From Kitasatospora sp044457565 (lineage in GTDB: Bacteria > Actinomycetota > Actinomycetes > Streptomycetales > Streptomycetaceae), in NCBI RefSeq assembly GCF_044457565.1, contig NZ_JBITGZ010000019.1, positions 62,001 to 126,000 on the forward strand: 64,000 bases of DNA. Reading direction: 5' to 3'. Shown here one piece after another: positions 17,294 to 25,215 of this stretch. Positions within the stretch are counted from its first letter, which is position 1, and each line of letters begins with the position of its first letter. The notes under the pieces are model-generated. The model was not told where the DNA came from. It searched no databases and worked only from the letters and a program-made list of their open reading frames with translations. Position numbers and translations under genes: made by a program.

Positions 17294-18271
17294 TCAGCCC
17301 TTGACGGACCCGGCCAGCAGCCCGCGGACGAAGAAGCGCTGGAGGCTGAAGAACACCACCAGCGGGATGACGATCGACAGGAACGCCCCCGCCGTCAGCA
17401 GCTCCCAGCGCCCGCCGAACGATCCGGACAGCTGGGCCAGGCGCACCGTCATCGGCGCGACCTCCGGCGTACCGCCGGCGAAGGTCAGCGCCACCAGCAG
17501 GTCGTTCCAGACCCAGAGGAACTCGAAGATGGCGAACGAGGCCAGCGCCGGGGTGCAGAGCGGCAGCACGATCGACCGGAAGATCTTGAAGTGCGAGGCG
17601 CCGTCGACCACCGCCGCCTCCATCAGGTCGCGCGGCAGCTGGGAGATGAAGTTGTGCAGCAGGAAGGTCGCCAGCGGCAGGGCGAACATGGTGTGCGCCA
17701 GCCAGACGGGCGCGTACGTCCCGCTCAGGTCCAGCGCCGGAATCAGCGTCAGCGACCCGAGGTGGGCACCGCCGGAGAACAGTTGGAGCAGCGGGATCAG
17801 CGCCATCTGCAACGGCACCACCTGGAGCGCGAAGATCACGAAGAACACCGTGTCGCTCCCCCGGAAGCGCACCCACGCCAGCGCGTACGCCGCCATCGCC
17901 GCCAGCACCAGCGGGAAGACGGTCGCCGGGACGCTGATGGCGAGTGAGTTGACCAGGTACGGCAGCAGGCCGCCGCTGACGCCGAAGCCGCCCTCGAAGA
18001 GCACCGTGTGGTAGTTGGACAGGCCGAGGTCGGGGTGCGCCAGCACGTTCCACCAGCCATTGGCGGCGACGTCCTGCTTGGGGCGCAGCGAAGTGGCGAG
18101 CAGGCCGAGGGTGGGTACGGTCCAGAGCACCGTCACCACGATCACGAACACCGAGGCGAGCGGGCTGCTGAAGGCGCGGCGCACGGGCCCCCCGCCGGCG
18201 GGCCGAGGCCGGGCGTCCGCCGGCGTGGGCGCGGGCGCGGGCGCGGGCGGGGTGTCCACTGGCTTGCTCAT
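17294..18271 (-). CDS. Carbohydrate ABC transporter permease, MalG type
   Basis: A 325-residue inner-membrane permease with six predicted segments. A Pro-rich cytoplasmic N-terminus of ~35 residues leads into FVIVVTVLWTVPTLGLLATS. The EAA loop that contacts the ATPase is clear: EAAVVDGASHFKIFRSIVLP (family EAA---G---------I-LP). It overlaps the upstream permease by 4 bp (ATGA), showing translational coupling. No ATP-binding subunit is encoded nearby; in streptomycetes such importers commonly share the ATPase MsiK, encoded elsewhere. Confidence 0.92.
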   Translation of the reverse strand: MSKPVDTPPAPAPAPTPADARPRPAGGGPVRRAFSSPLASVFVIVVTVLWTVPTLGLLATSLRPKQDVAANGWWNVLAHPDLGLSNYHTVLFEGGFGVSGGLLPYLVNSLAISVPATVFPLVLAAMAAYALAWVRFRGSDTVFFVIFALQVVPLQMALIPLLQLFSGGAHLGSLTLIPALDLSGTYAPVWLAHTMFALPLATFLLHNFISQLPRDLMEAAVVDGASHFKIFRSIVLPLCTPALASFAIFEFLWVWNDLLVALTFAGGTPEVAPMTVRLAQLSGSFGGRWELLTAGAFLSIVIPLVVFFSLQRFFVRGLLAGSVKG

Positions 18272-19275
18272 CGGACCGCACGCTCCTTACGCAGCTGGAC
18301 GATGTTGTAGGCCACCAGCGGCAGCACCGCGAGGAAGAGGATCACCGCGAGGGCGCTGCCCCGCCCGGTGTTGAACTGCACGAAGGACTGCGAGTACATC
18401 TCGTTGGCGAGCACCTGGGTGCCGAAGTTGCCGCCCGTCATGGTGCGGACGATGTCGAAGGCCTTCAGTGTGGTGATCATGACGGTGGTGAGCACCACCA
18501 CCACCGTGGTGCGGATCATCGGCACGGTGACGAACCAGAACAGCTTCAGCCCGCCCGCGCCGTCCAGCCTGGCTGCCTCGGTCACCTCGTCCGGGATGGC
18601 CTTGATCGCGGCGGAGAGCACCACCATGGCGAAGCCGGTCTGTACCCAGACCATCACCGCCATCAGCAGGAAGGTGTTCAGCGGCTGGGTGAGCATCCAG
18701 TTCGGCGGGTGCTCCCAGCCCAGGGTGATGGCGAGCTGACTGAGCAGGCCGATCTGCTGCTGGGAGGCGTCGCGGGCCTCGTAGACGAATTTGAAGATGA
18801 TGCTGGCGCCGACCAGCGAGATCGCCATCGGCATGAAGATCAGCGACTTGTAGACGGCCTGCCCGCGCATCCGGTCGACCAGCAGCGCGAGCACCAGGCC
18901 GAGGGCGGTCGCGGTCAGTGGCGCGACGACCAGCCAGATCAGGGTGTTGAGCAGGACATGGTGGACGGAGTCGTTGGTCAGCGCCCAGCCGTAGTTGCGG
19001 CCGCCGACGAAGCGGCTGCTGTCGTCGCTGTAGAAGCTCAGGTAGAGGGTGCGGACGAGTGGTGCGACCAGGCCGACGATCAGCAGCAGGACGGCCGGGC
19101 CGAGGAAGACGGCCACGGCCAACGGGCGGGTGATCCGGCCGGAGGCGCGGCCTGCGGCGAGGAAGACCAGCAGCAGGATGCCGAGGAAGCCGGCGATCGC
19201 ACCGAGGCTGTTGCCCAGCTTGACGGTCGCATCGCTCCACGCGCCGTCGGCGAGCAGCACGCTGGTGGCGGACAT
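18268..19275 (-). CDS. Carbohydrate ABC transporter permease, MalF type
   Basis: A 335-residue permease. Hydrophobic segments include IAGFLGILLLVFLAAG and AVFLGPAVLLLIVGLVAPLV. The EAA loop is EAARLDGAGGLKLFWFVTVP. It would form a heterodimer with the MalG-type partner that follows. The ATG at 19275 has a purine-rich AGGAAGGG-type site upstream. A 10-bp hairpin between the binding-protein gene and this gene could lower permease expression relative to the binding protein. Confidence 0.92.
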   Translation of the reverse strand: MSATSVLLADGAWSDATVKLGNSLGAIAGFLGILLLVFLAAGRASGRITRPLAVAVFLGPAVLLLIVGLVAPLVRTLYLSFYSDDSSRFVGGRNYGWALTNDSVHHVLLNTLIWLVVAPLTATALGLVLALLVDRMRGQAVYKSLIFMPMAISLVGASIIFKFVYEARDASQQQIGLLSQLAITLGWEHPPNWMLTQPLNTFLLMAVMVWVQTGFAMVVLSAAIKAIPDEVTEAARLDGAGGLKLFWFVTVPMIRTTVVVVLTTVMITTLKAFDIVRTMTGGNFGTQVLANEMYSQSFVQFNTGRGSALAVILFLAVLPLVAYNIVQLRKERAVR

Positions 19276-19364
19276 GGCTGTTCCCTTCCTGGGGTCACCG
19301 GGAGGAGGGCGGTCGCTGCCGGCGAGCCGGCACCCTCGGGTGAGGACGGCTGCCCCCGGGCTGC

Positions 19365-19390
19365 CCCCGGCGGGTGGCAGCCCGCCGGGG
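19365..19390. terminator. Intra-operon hairpin between binding-protein and permease genes
   Basis: CCCCGGCGGG (19365-19374) and CCCGCCGGGG (19381-19390) form a perfect 10-bp stem with a 6-nt loop. There is no U-tract. In binding-protein operons such elements often attenuate read-through or stabilise the upstream message; that role is inferred here. Confidence 0.5.
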
Positions 19391-19423
19391 CGGCCGCGGG
19401 CACCCGGCGGCGTCCGGCCCGCG

Positions 19424-20779
19424 CTACTGCGGCCAGGCGCCGTCGATGTCGGAGGCGACCTTCTGGATCGACTGGCCCTCCGCGAACCAGGCGGTCAGCG
19501 ACTTCCACTCCTGCCCGGCGCCGATGCCGGCCGGCATCAGGTCCGAACCGTCGAAGCGGAAGGTCGCCGCGGGGTCGGTGAGCGCGTCGGCCGAGAGCCG
19601 GTCGATCGCGTCGGTGTAGAGGCTCTTGTCGACGCCCTGGTTGGCGGAGACCCAGCCGGTGGCGGTCTTCACCCGACTGCCGGCCCAGTCGCTGCTGGAG
19701 AGGTAGTTCTGCACCGCCTGTACCTCGGGGCGGCTCGCGAAGGCCGCGAGGAACTCGCCACCACCCTCGACGGGGTTGGCGACGGCGGGGTTCACCGCCG
19801 GCAGGTGGAAGGCGAAGACGTCGCCGTCCGGCGCGACCTTGGTGTTGGCGGGCCACTGGGCCTTGTAGAAGGAGGCCTGCTGGAGCATCAGGCACTTGCC
19901 GGTGAGGATCGGCGCCCCGGCGTCCTGGAAGGTGGTGGTGGCGATCGACTTCACGTCACCGTAACCGCCGTTGACCCAGGCCGGGTTCTGCATCCAGCCG
20001 GCCACGGTCTGCATCGCGGTGGTGATCTTCTCGTCGCCGAACTTCACCTGGTGGTTGACCCATTGGTCGTAGACCTCACCGCCATAGGAGCCGAGCACGA
20101 CCTCCTCCAGCCAATCGGTGGCGGGCCAGCCGGTGGCGGTGCCGGAGGCGATGCCGCCGCACCAGGGCTTGCCGGCACCGGCCTTGGCGGCTCTGTCACT
20201 GAGCGCCATCAGGTCCGCCCAGGTCTTGGGCACGGCGTAGCCGGCCTGCGCGAAGGTCTTCGGCGAGTACCAGACCAGGGACTTCATGTTGGCGCTCATC
20301 GGCGCCGCGTAGAAGGTGCCGTTGACGGAACCGTAGGTCTTCCAGACCGGGCTCCACTTCTCCTCGTTGGCGACGGTCGCGGCCGGCGGCTTCACGACCT
20401 TGCCGGTCTTCACCATCTGCGCCAGTAGGCCGGGCTGCGGGATGATCGCGAAGTCCGGCGCGTTGCCGCCGGTCACCCGTACCGGGAGCTGGGACTCGAA
20501 GTCGTTGGAACCCTCGTAGCTGATCTTGATGCCCGTACACCTACTGAAGTCGGCCCAGGACTTCTCCAGATTGTCGGACTCGGGGCTGAGGATCGACGCG
20601 AACATCGTCACCTTCGTCCCCGAGTGACCCGCGTACGGCTGGTACGCGGCGCAGTCGCCGGTGAGCGCGGCGGCCGAGCCCGAGCCGCCGCCCGAGCCGC
20701 CGGAACTGTTGGAACAGGCGGCGGTCAGCAGCAGGGCCAGGGCCGCGGGGACCACCAGCAGGCGTCGGCGGGCACTCAT
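19424..20779 (-). CDS. Extracellular solute-binding lipoprotein of a carbohydrate ABC transporter (family 1)
   Basis: 451 residues. The lipoprotein signal ends in LLLTAAC with Cys22, followed by a Ser/Gly tether (SNSSGGSGGGSGS). The mature part has family-1 binding-protein features: DFAIIPQPGLLAQMVKTGKV, PKTWADLMALSDRAAKAG, and DVFAFHLPAVNP with a loop carrying VEGGGEFLAAFASRPEVQAV. It captures the substrate outside the membrane for the two downstream permeases. The ATG at 20779 has GAGGG upstream and overlaps the stop of a 12-codon upstream frame with its own strong ribosome binding site. Sugar specificity cannot be read from the sequence. Confidence 0.9.
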   Translation of the reverse strand: MSARRRLLVVPAALALLLTAACSNSSGGSGGGSGSAAALTGDCAAYQPYAGHSGTKVTMFASILSPESDNLEKSWADFSRCTGIKISYEGSNDFESQLPVRVTGGNAPDFAIIPQPGLLAQMVKTGKVVKPPAATVANEEKWSPVWKTYGSVNGTFYAAPMSANMKSLVWYSPKTFAQAGYAVPKTWADLMALSDRAAKAGAGKPWCGGIASGTATGWPATDWLEEVVLGSYGGEVYDQWVNHQVKFGDEKITTAMQTVAGWMQNPAWVNGGYGDVKSIATTTFQDAGAPILTGKCLMLQQASFYKAQWPANTKVAPDGDVFAFHLPAVNPAVANPVEGGGEFLAAFASRPEVQAVQNYLSSSDWAGSRVKTATGWVSANQGVDKSLYTDAIDRLSADALTDPAATFRFDGSDLMPAGIGAGQEWKSLTAWFAEGQSIQKVASDIDGAWPQ

Positions 20780-20814
20780 CGGCAGCCCTCGGTCACGATC
20801 GGGGTGGAAGTCAA
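20776..20814 (-). CDS. Possible 12-residue upstream peptide coupled to the binding-protein gene
   Basis: A consensus ribosome binding site AAGGAGG (20821-20827, minus strand) lies 6 nt before a TTG that opens MTSTPIVTEGCR. Its TGA overlaps the ATG of the binding-protein gene (ATGA). Such stop-start overlap normally means translational coupling. The strength of this site compared with the GAGGG of the lipoprotein gene is what makes the short frame noticeable. It may be a true leader peptide or chance. Confidence 0.4.
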   Translation of the reverse strand: MTSTPIVTEGCR

Positions 20815-20914
20815 TGCGGTCCTCCTTGCCAGGGCGGCGAACGCCAGCAATAAGACAGAACGACACTGCGCTGTACCGGAGATCGAGTTGTATCCAGCGA
20901 CGGCTGGCTTGAAG

Positions 20915-20943
20915 ACGTTAACCCACACGCCACCCGCCGCCAA
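20915..20943 (-). promoter_or_regulatory. Candidate promoter of the sugar ABC operon
   Basis: On the minus strand TTGGCG (20943-20938), a 17-bp spacer and TAACGT (20920-20915) could form a vegetative promoter about 100 bp upstream of the possible leader peptide. The rest of the 20828-21143 interval shows no gene and no clear operator. Confidence 0.35.
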
Positions 20944-21143
20944 GGTGTTCGTTCGACCGTCATCGGAGGGGGCAGGTCGTGACCGTGTGGCCGCCCTCGG
21001 CGGCCGGCTCACCGTGCGTGAACGCGAGGTGCCCCACCCCGCCGTGGACATGGACACCGGCGGCGGGACGGGGCGGAGCGGAGTCTGCGAGCGGGGTCTG
21101 CGAGCGGGGCGGGCGAGGCAGGGCGGAGCCGGCCCCTCGGGGC

Positions 21144-22487
21144 TCAGCGCGCGGCGCCGAGGCGGACCGGCAGCTCCCGCAGGCTGTTGACCACCAGGGA
21201 CGGGCTCGGCTGCAACTCACCGTCCGGCACGGCGAGCGCCAGGTCCGGGAAGCGCTGGAACAGCGCCGGCAACGCCACTGCGGCCTCCAGCCGGGCCAGC
21301 GGCGAGCCCGGGCAGACGTGCGGACCATGACCGAACGACAGGTGCCGGATCGGGTCACGGGTCACGTCGAACACCTCGGCCGTGATGCCGTGCTGCGCCG
21401 GGTCCCGGCCGATCGCGTTGTACGAGATCAGCACCGGCTCGCCCGCGGGGATCACCACGTCCTCGACCTTGACGTCCTCCGTCGTGAACCGGAAGAGGAA
21501 GTTGCTGGTCGGCGGCGTCCAGCGGAGCGACTCCTCGACCACCGCGTCCCAGGACACCTCGCCGGCGCGGACCAGCGCCAGTTGCTCGGGGTGCGCCAGC
21601 AGCGCGCGGACGGCGTTGCTGATCAGGTTGACGGTCGTCTCGTGGCCCGCCGCGATGATCACCCGCAGGGTCGCCGCCGCCTCGGCGTCGGTCAGCGCGC
21701 CGCCCTCCACCGCGGCCGCCAGCAGCGCGCTGGTCAGGTCGTCCTGCGGCGCCGCCCTGCGCTGCGCCACCAGGTCGTCGACGAACGCGTTCAGCGCGGC
21801 GATGGTCGCCTGGATGCCCGCCGGGTCGGGCTTGCTGCCGAAGAACCGCTCGTACAGCTCGCGCAGATACGCGTGGTCCGCCTCGTCCACACCCAGCAGC
21901 GTGCCGATCACCGTCATCGGCAGCGGGAACGCGAACTCGGTCTTGAGGTCCACCTCCCGCTCCCGCGCGGCCGCCAGCGAGTCCAGCAGCCGGGCGGTGA
22001 TCTCCTCCACCCGGGGACGCATCAGCTCCACCCGGCGGGGCGTGAACGCCTGCGCCACCAGCGCCCGCAGCCGCCGATGCTCCGCCCCGTCCGTGGTCAC
22101 CATGCTGCGCCCGGGCACGGCCAGGCCGATCAGCGGCCAGCTCCTGGGCACGTCACCGCGCTGGAACGCCGCCCAGTGCGCCGCGTCCTTCACCAGCCGG
22201 GAGTCCGTCAGCAGTTCCCGCGCCTGCGCGTGCCGGGCCACGGCCCAGGCCGAGACCCCGCCCGGCAGCTCGACGGGGACCACCGCGCCGGCGGCGCGCA
22301 GCAGCGCACCCTCGGCCGCGTTGTCGCGCGCCAGCGGGTCGAGGACGATCCGCGGGTTCGGATCACGCACGCCACCCGGGGCGCTCGGATCGCTCAGGGC
22401 GCCCAGGCCACTCGGCGCACTCGGCGCACCTGGTCCAGTCGGCTCGCCCAGGTTGCTCGGGACGCTCGGGACACGGGGGACGGTCAT
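21144..22487 (-). CDS. Cytochrome P450 (canonical motifs), last gene of the conservon operon
   Basis: A 447-residue soluble bacterial P450 monooxygenase. Canonical elements are all present: I-helix AGHETT (280-285), ExxR at Glu319-Arg322 (EESLRW), and the heme loop FGHGPHVCPG with Cys392 as thiolate ligand. The first ~45 residues are a Gly/Pro/Ser/Ala low-complexity extension (repeated AP and SDPSAPGG) before the core at NPRIVLDPLARD, so a shorter native start is possible. It begins 47 bp after the non-canonical P450. Redox partners are not encoded here. The substrate is unknown. Confidence 0.93.
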   Translation of the reverse strand: MTVPRVPSVPSNLGEPTGPGAPSAPSGLGALSDPSAPGGVRDPNPRIVLDPLARDNAAEGALLRAAGAVVPVELPGGVSAWAVARHAQARELLTDSRLVKDAAHWAAFQRGDVPRSWPLIGLAVPGRSMVTTDGAEHRRLRALVAQAFTPRRVELMRPRVEEITARLLDSLAAAREREVDLKTEFAFPLPMTVIGTLLGVDEADHAYLRELYERFFGSKPDPAGIQATIAALNAFVDDLVAQRRAAPQDDLTSALLAAAVEGGALTDAEAAATLRVIIAAGHETTVNLISNAVRALLAHPEQLALVRAGEVSWDAVVEESLRWTPPTSNFLFRFTTEDVKVEDVVIPAGEPVLISYNAIGRDPAQHGITAEVFDVTRDPIRHLSFGHGPHVCPGSPLARLEAAVALPALFQRFPDLALAVPDGELQPSPSLVVNSLRELPVRLGAAR

Positions 22488-22534
22488 CGGCAGGCTCCTT
22501 CAGGTTTACGACGGTCAGGAGGTCCGGGCCCGGC

Positions 22535-23782
22535 TCAGCCGGCCACGTACCCCGGCGTGAACGACACCGGCAGCGCCACCAGCCCGCGCACCCACGCCGA
22601 CGGACGCCACACCAGCGCGTGCTCCGCGACCGCCAGCCGCAGATCCGGCAGCCGGTCCAGCAGCACCTCGATCGCCGTGGTCGCGATCACCTCCGCCGCC
22701 TCCTGCGCGGGGAACGGGCAACCGTGCTCGCCGTACGAGAAGCTCATGTGCGCCCGGTTGCCCTCGGCGGGCGCCCCGCCCGCCTGACGCACCGACGGGT
22801 CCGAGTTCGCCCCGGCGAAGCCCAGCAGCAGCATGTCGCCGGCCGCGATCCGCTGACCACCGAGCTGGGTGTCCCGGGTGGCCCAGCGCCCGGCGAAGAT
22901 CTGCGTCGGGGTGTCCTCCCAGAGCGCCTCGTTCAGCGCCTGGCTGACACTGCGCCGTCCACCCGACAGCGAGGCCGCGAACCGCTCGTCGGTGAGCATC
23001 AGCCGCAGCGCATTGGAGATCCAGTACGCGCAGGGCTGGTGGCCCGCGATCAGCAGCACCCGCATGTCCCGCATGATCTGGTCGTCGCTCAGCCCGGCGG
23101 GGTGCGCCCGCATCCGGGAGGCGACGTCCGCACCGGGCGAGTCCCGCTTCGCCTCCACCAGCGCCTGCATGCCCGCCATCAGCTGCTGCGCACCGGCCTG
23201 CGCGTCGGGGCCGCCGTCGAGCATCGCCAGCAGACCCTTGATCAGCGCCGGGGCCTGCTCCTCGCTGATGCCGAGCATCCGGCACAGCACCAGCAGCGGC
23301 ATCCGGTGCGCGTACTCGGCCACCAGATCCGCCTCACCCCGCCCGGCGAACTCGTCGATCAGCGCGTCGGCGATCTCCTCGCAGTACTTGCGCAGCTCGT
23401 ACGGATCCACCTCGGTGAGCGCGTCGCCGATGGCCTCCGCACGGCGCCGGTGCTCGGCGCCCTCCACGTACAGGATCGACGGCGCGGGCGTCATCATCGG
23501 GCGGAGCGGCCAGTCCTCGGGGATCGAGGGCCAGGCGTTCCACCGGGTCGAGTCCCGCCCGAACAGCTGCGGCTGCCCGGTCACCTGCTGGAGCTCGCGG
23601 TAGCCGATCACCAGCCAGGCCGGCACCCCGCCGGCCAGCTCGACCGGCGCCACCGGGCCGTGTGCGGCCCGCAGCTCGCGGTAGAGCTGGGCCGGGTCGG
23701 TCTGGAAGCGCGGCCCGTACAGCGGGGTGGCCCCGGCGTGCGCCGGGCAGCCCGGCGGCGGGTTGACGGCGGGCTCGGTCAC
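22535..23782 (-). CDS. CYP157-like cytochrome P450 lacking the ExxR motif
   Basis: 415 residues. The heme loop FSYGEHGCPFPAQEA gives Cys355, so heme binding is expected. The K-helix ExxR is replaced by Glu285-Ala-Leu-Trp288 (NEALW), and the I-helix reads AGHQPCA (246-252) without the usual acid-Thr pair for oxygen activation. These features match the CYP157 family, found in streptomycete conservons and known for lacking ExxR. The ATG overlaps the cvnD stop by 4 bp, so the two proteins are made together. A partner, scaffold or unusual redox role for the conservon, rather than classical monooxygenation, is inferred. Confidence 0.9.
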   Translation of the reverse strand: MTEPAVNPPPGCPAHAGATPLYGPRFQTDPAQLYRELRAAHGPVAPVELAGGVPAWLVIGYRELQQVTGQPQLFGRDSTRWNAWPSIPEDWPLRPMMTPAPSILYVEGAEHRRRAEAIGDALTEVDPYELRKYCEEIADALIDEFAGRGEADLVAEYAHRMPLLVLCRMLGISEEQAPALIKGLLAMLDGGPDAQAGAQQLMAGMQALVEAKRDSPGADVASRMRAHPAGLSDDQIMRDMRVLLIAGHQPCAYWISNALRLMLTDERFAASLSGGRRSVSQALNEALWEDTPTQIFAGRWATRDTQLGGQRIAAGDMLLLGFAGANSDPSVRQAGGAPAEGNRAHMSFSYGEHGCPFPAQEAAEVIATTAIEVLLDRLPDLRLAVAEHALVWRPSAWVRGLVALPVSFTPGYVAG

Positions 23783-24399
23783 GAGGTGCTCTCCTTCTCG
23801 GCAAGGCCTTGCAGATGGCGGACGAGCTCGATCAGCACCTGCTTGCTGGACTCGCGGTCCCGGGCGTCGCAGTCCACCAGCGGGACGTCGGCGGGCAGGT
23901 CGAGGGCGTCCCGCACCTGCTGCAGGCTGTGCGTCGGCTCACCGAAGTTGTTGCGGGCCACGACGAACGGCGTGCCGTGGTGCTCCAGCCGGTCGATCGC
24001 GTACCAGGACTCCTCCAAGCGGCGGGTGTCCACCAGCACCACCGCACCGAGCGCCCCGCTGAACAGCCGGTCCCAGAGGAACCAGAAGCGTTCCTGCCCG
24101 GGGGCGCCGAACAGGTAGAGCACGTTGCGGGCGGAGAGGGTGATCCGGCCGAAGTCGAAGGCCACGGTGGTGGAGCGCTTGCCCCAGGCCGCCGAGGGAT
24201 CGTCGATCCCCTCGCCGGCCCTGGTCATGGTCTCCTCGGTGTTCAGCGGACGGATCTCGCTCACCGCGCCGACCAGCGTCGTCTTGCCGACGCCGAACCC
24301 GCCCACCACGACGATCTTCAGACCGTTGTCGGCCGTGCTGCGCAGCGGGGCGGCCGGGGCGGACGGCGCGGCGGCCCGGTCAGAGCTGTTGGAGTCCAT
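23779..24399 (-). CDS. cvnD: Conservon GTP-binding protein CvnD
   Basis: A 206-residue Ras-like small GTPase of the bacterial CvnD/MglA-related class. P-loop GGFGVGKTT at 33-41; switch region with Thr (STTVAFDFGRI); G3-like LFGAPGQERFWFLWD (DxxGQ replaced by APGQ, usual in this class). The G4 position reads VARNNFGE rather than NKxD. A polar 25-residue N-terminus precedes the domain. It overlaps cvnC by 20 bp and the CYP157-like gene by 4 bp. It probably cycles with CvnB and CvnC near the membrane under CvnA. Confidence 0.93.
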   Translation of the reverse strand: MDSNSSDRAAAPSAPAAPLRSTADNGLKIVVVGGFGVGKTTLVGAVSEIRPLNTEETMTRAGEGIDDPSAAWGKRSTTVAFDFGRITLSARNVLYLFGAPGQERFWFLWDRLFSGALGAVVLVDTRRLEESWYAIDRLEHHGTPFVVARNNFGEPTHSLQQVRDALDLPADVPLVDCDARDRESSKQVLIELVRHLQGLAEKESTS

Positions 24400-24748
24400 G
24401 CAGCACCTGCTTCAACGTGTCGAGGTCCGGCAACCGGGCCTTGCTGGGGGCGAACCGGGGGTGGCGGGCGGTGATCTGCCCGCTCTCCAGCAGGTCGCCG
24501 AGCAGGATCTTGACCACGGACACCGGCAGCCCCAGCACCGCGGCGATCTCCACCACCGCGACCGGCGCGGCGCACATGCCGAGGATCCTGGCGTGCTCGG
24601 ACTGCATGCCGGCCGTCGGCTCACGCTCCGCGACGATCAGCGTGACCAGGTCGAAGGCGTTCTCCGGCGGTCGGCTGCGCCCCCGGGTGACGGTGTAGAG
24701 GCGGTCCGGGTCCTCGTCACGGCCCGGCAGCACCGGCCGCCCGCTCAT
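24380..24748 (-). CDS. cvnC: Conservon protein CvnC (DUF742)
   Basis: 122 residues, DUF742 family with a winged-helix-like core. Typical opening RPVLPGRDEDPDRLYTVTRG, then FDLVTLIVAE and HARILGMCAAPVAVVEIAAV, ending VKILLGDLLESGQITARHPR. It overlaps cvnB by 4 bp (ATGA) and cvnD by 20 bp. In studied conservons this component associates with CvnA, CvnB and CvnD at the membrane; its biochemical role is not established. Confidence 0.92.
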   Translation of the reverse strand: MSGRPVLPGRDEDPDRLYTVTRGRSRPPENAFDLVTLIVAEREPTAGMQSEHARILGMCAAPVAVVEIAAVLGLPVSVVKILLGDLLESGQITARHPRFAPSKARLPDLDTLKQVLHGLQQL

Positions 24749-25215
24749 GTCAGGGCGGGGACGTCGGCGGTCGGGTCACCGGGGCCTGGGGCACCCGCTG
24801 TCGGGGCACCGGCCGCGTCCTCGCGCGGCGGGGCGCTCAGGTAGGCGCCGATCTGCTCGATCAGGCCGTGCATGTTGTGGCCCACCACGCCCACGTCCGC
24901 GTCGTCGTCCGTGACGACCGCGAGGTGCGCGCCCTCACCGGCGGCCACGATGCACAGGATCCCGCCGTGGAACTCGGTCATCGACTGCCGTACGCCGCCG
25001 CTGCGGTCGCCGAACTCGATCGAGGCGCCGTGCGCCAGGCTCTGCATCCCCGAGGCGATCGCGGCCAGCTGGTCCGCCTGATCGACGCTCAGGCCGGCGG
25101 TGTGGCAGAGCTTCAGGCCGTCCGCCGAGAGCACCAGGGCGTGCCGGGCGCCGGGGGTTGCGGCCAGCAGGTTCTCCAACAGCCAGTCGAGATCACGGTC
25201 CGTTGCGCTGCTCAT
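24745..25215 (-). CDS. cvnB: Conservon roadblock/LC7 protein CvnB
   Basis: 156 residues. The roadblock/LC7 fold covers about residues 5-120: DLDWLLENLLAATPGARHAL, LSADGLKLCHTAGLSVDQAD, IASGMQSLAHGASIEFGD, and MTEFHGGILCIVAAGEGAHL. Roadblock proteins act on small GTPases as MglB acts on MglA, so CvnB is the likely partner or regulator of CvnD. The C-terminal ~30 residues are Pro/Ala/Gly-rich. Four-base overlaps on both sides show tight coupling. Confidence 0.93.
   Translation of the reverse strand: MSSATDRDLDWLLENLLAATPGARHALVLSADGLKLCHTAGLSVDQADQLAAIASGMQSLAHGASIEFGDRSGGVRQSMTEFHGGILCIVAAGEGAHLAVVTDDDADVGVVGHNMHGLIEQIGAYLSAPPREDAAGAPTAGAPGPGDPTADVPALT

Noticed and set aside
14379..18014. Plus-strand open frame of 1211 codons
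   Set aside because: It runs opposite the secreted protein and a permease gene and has Gly/Arg/Val-biased, domain-free sequence.
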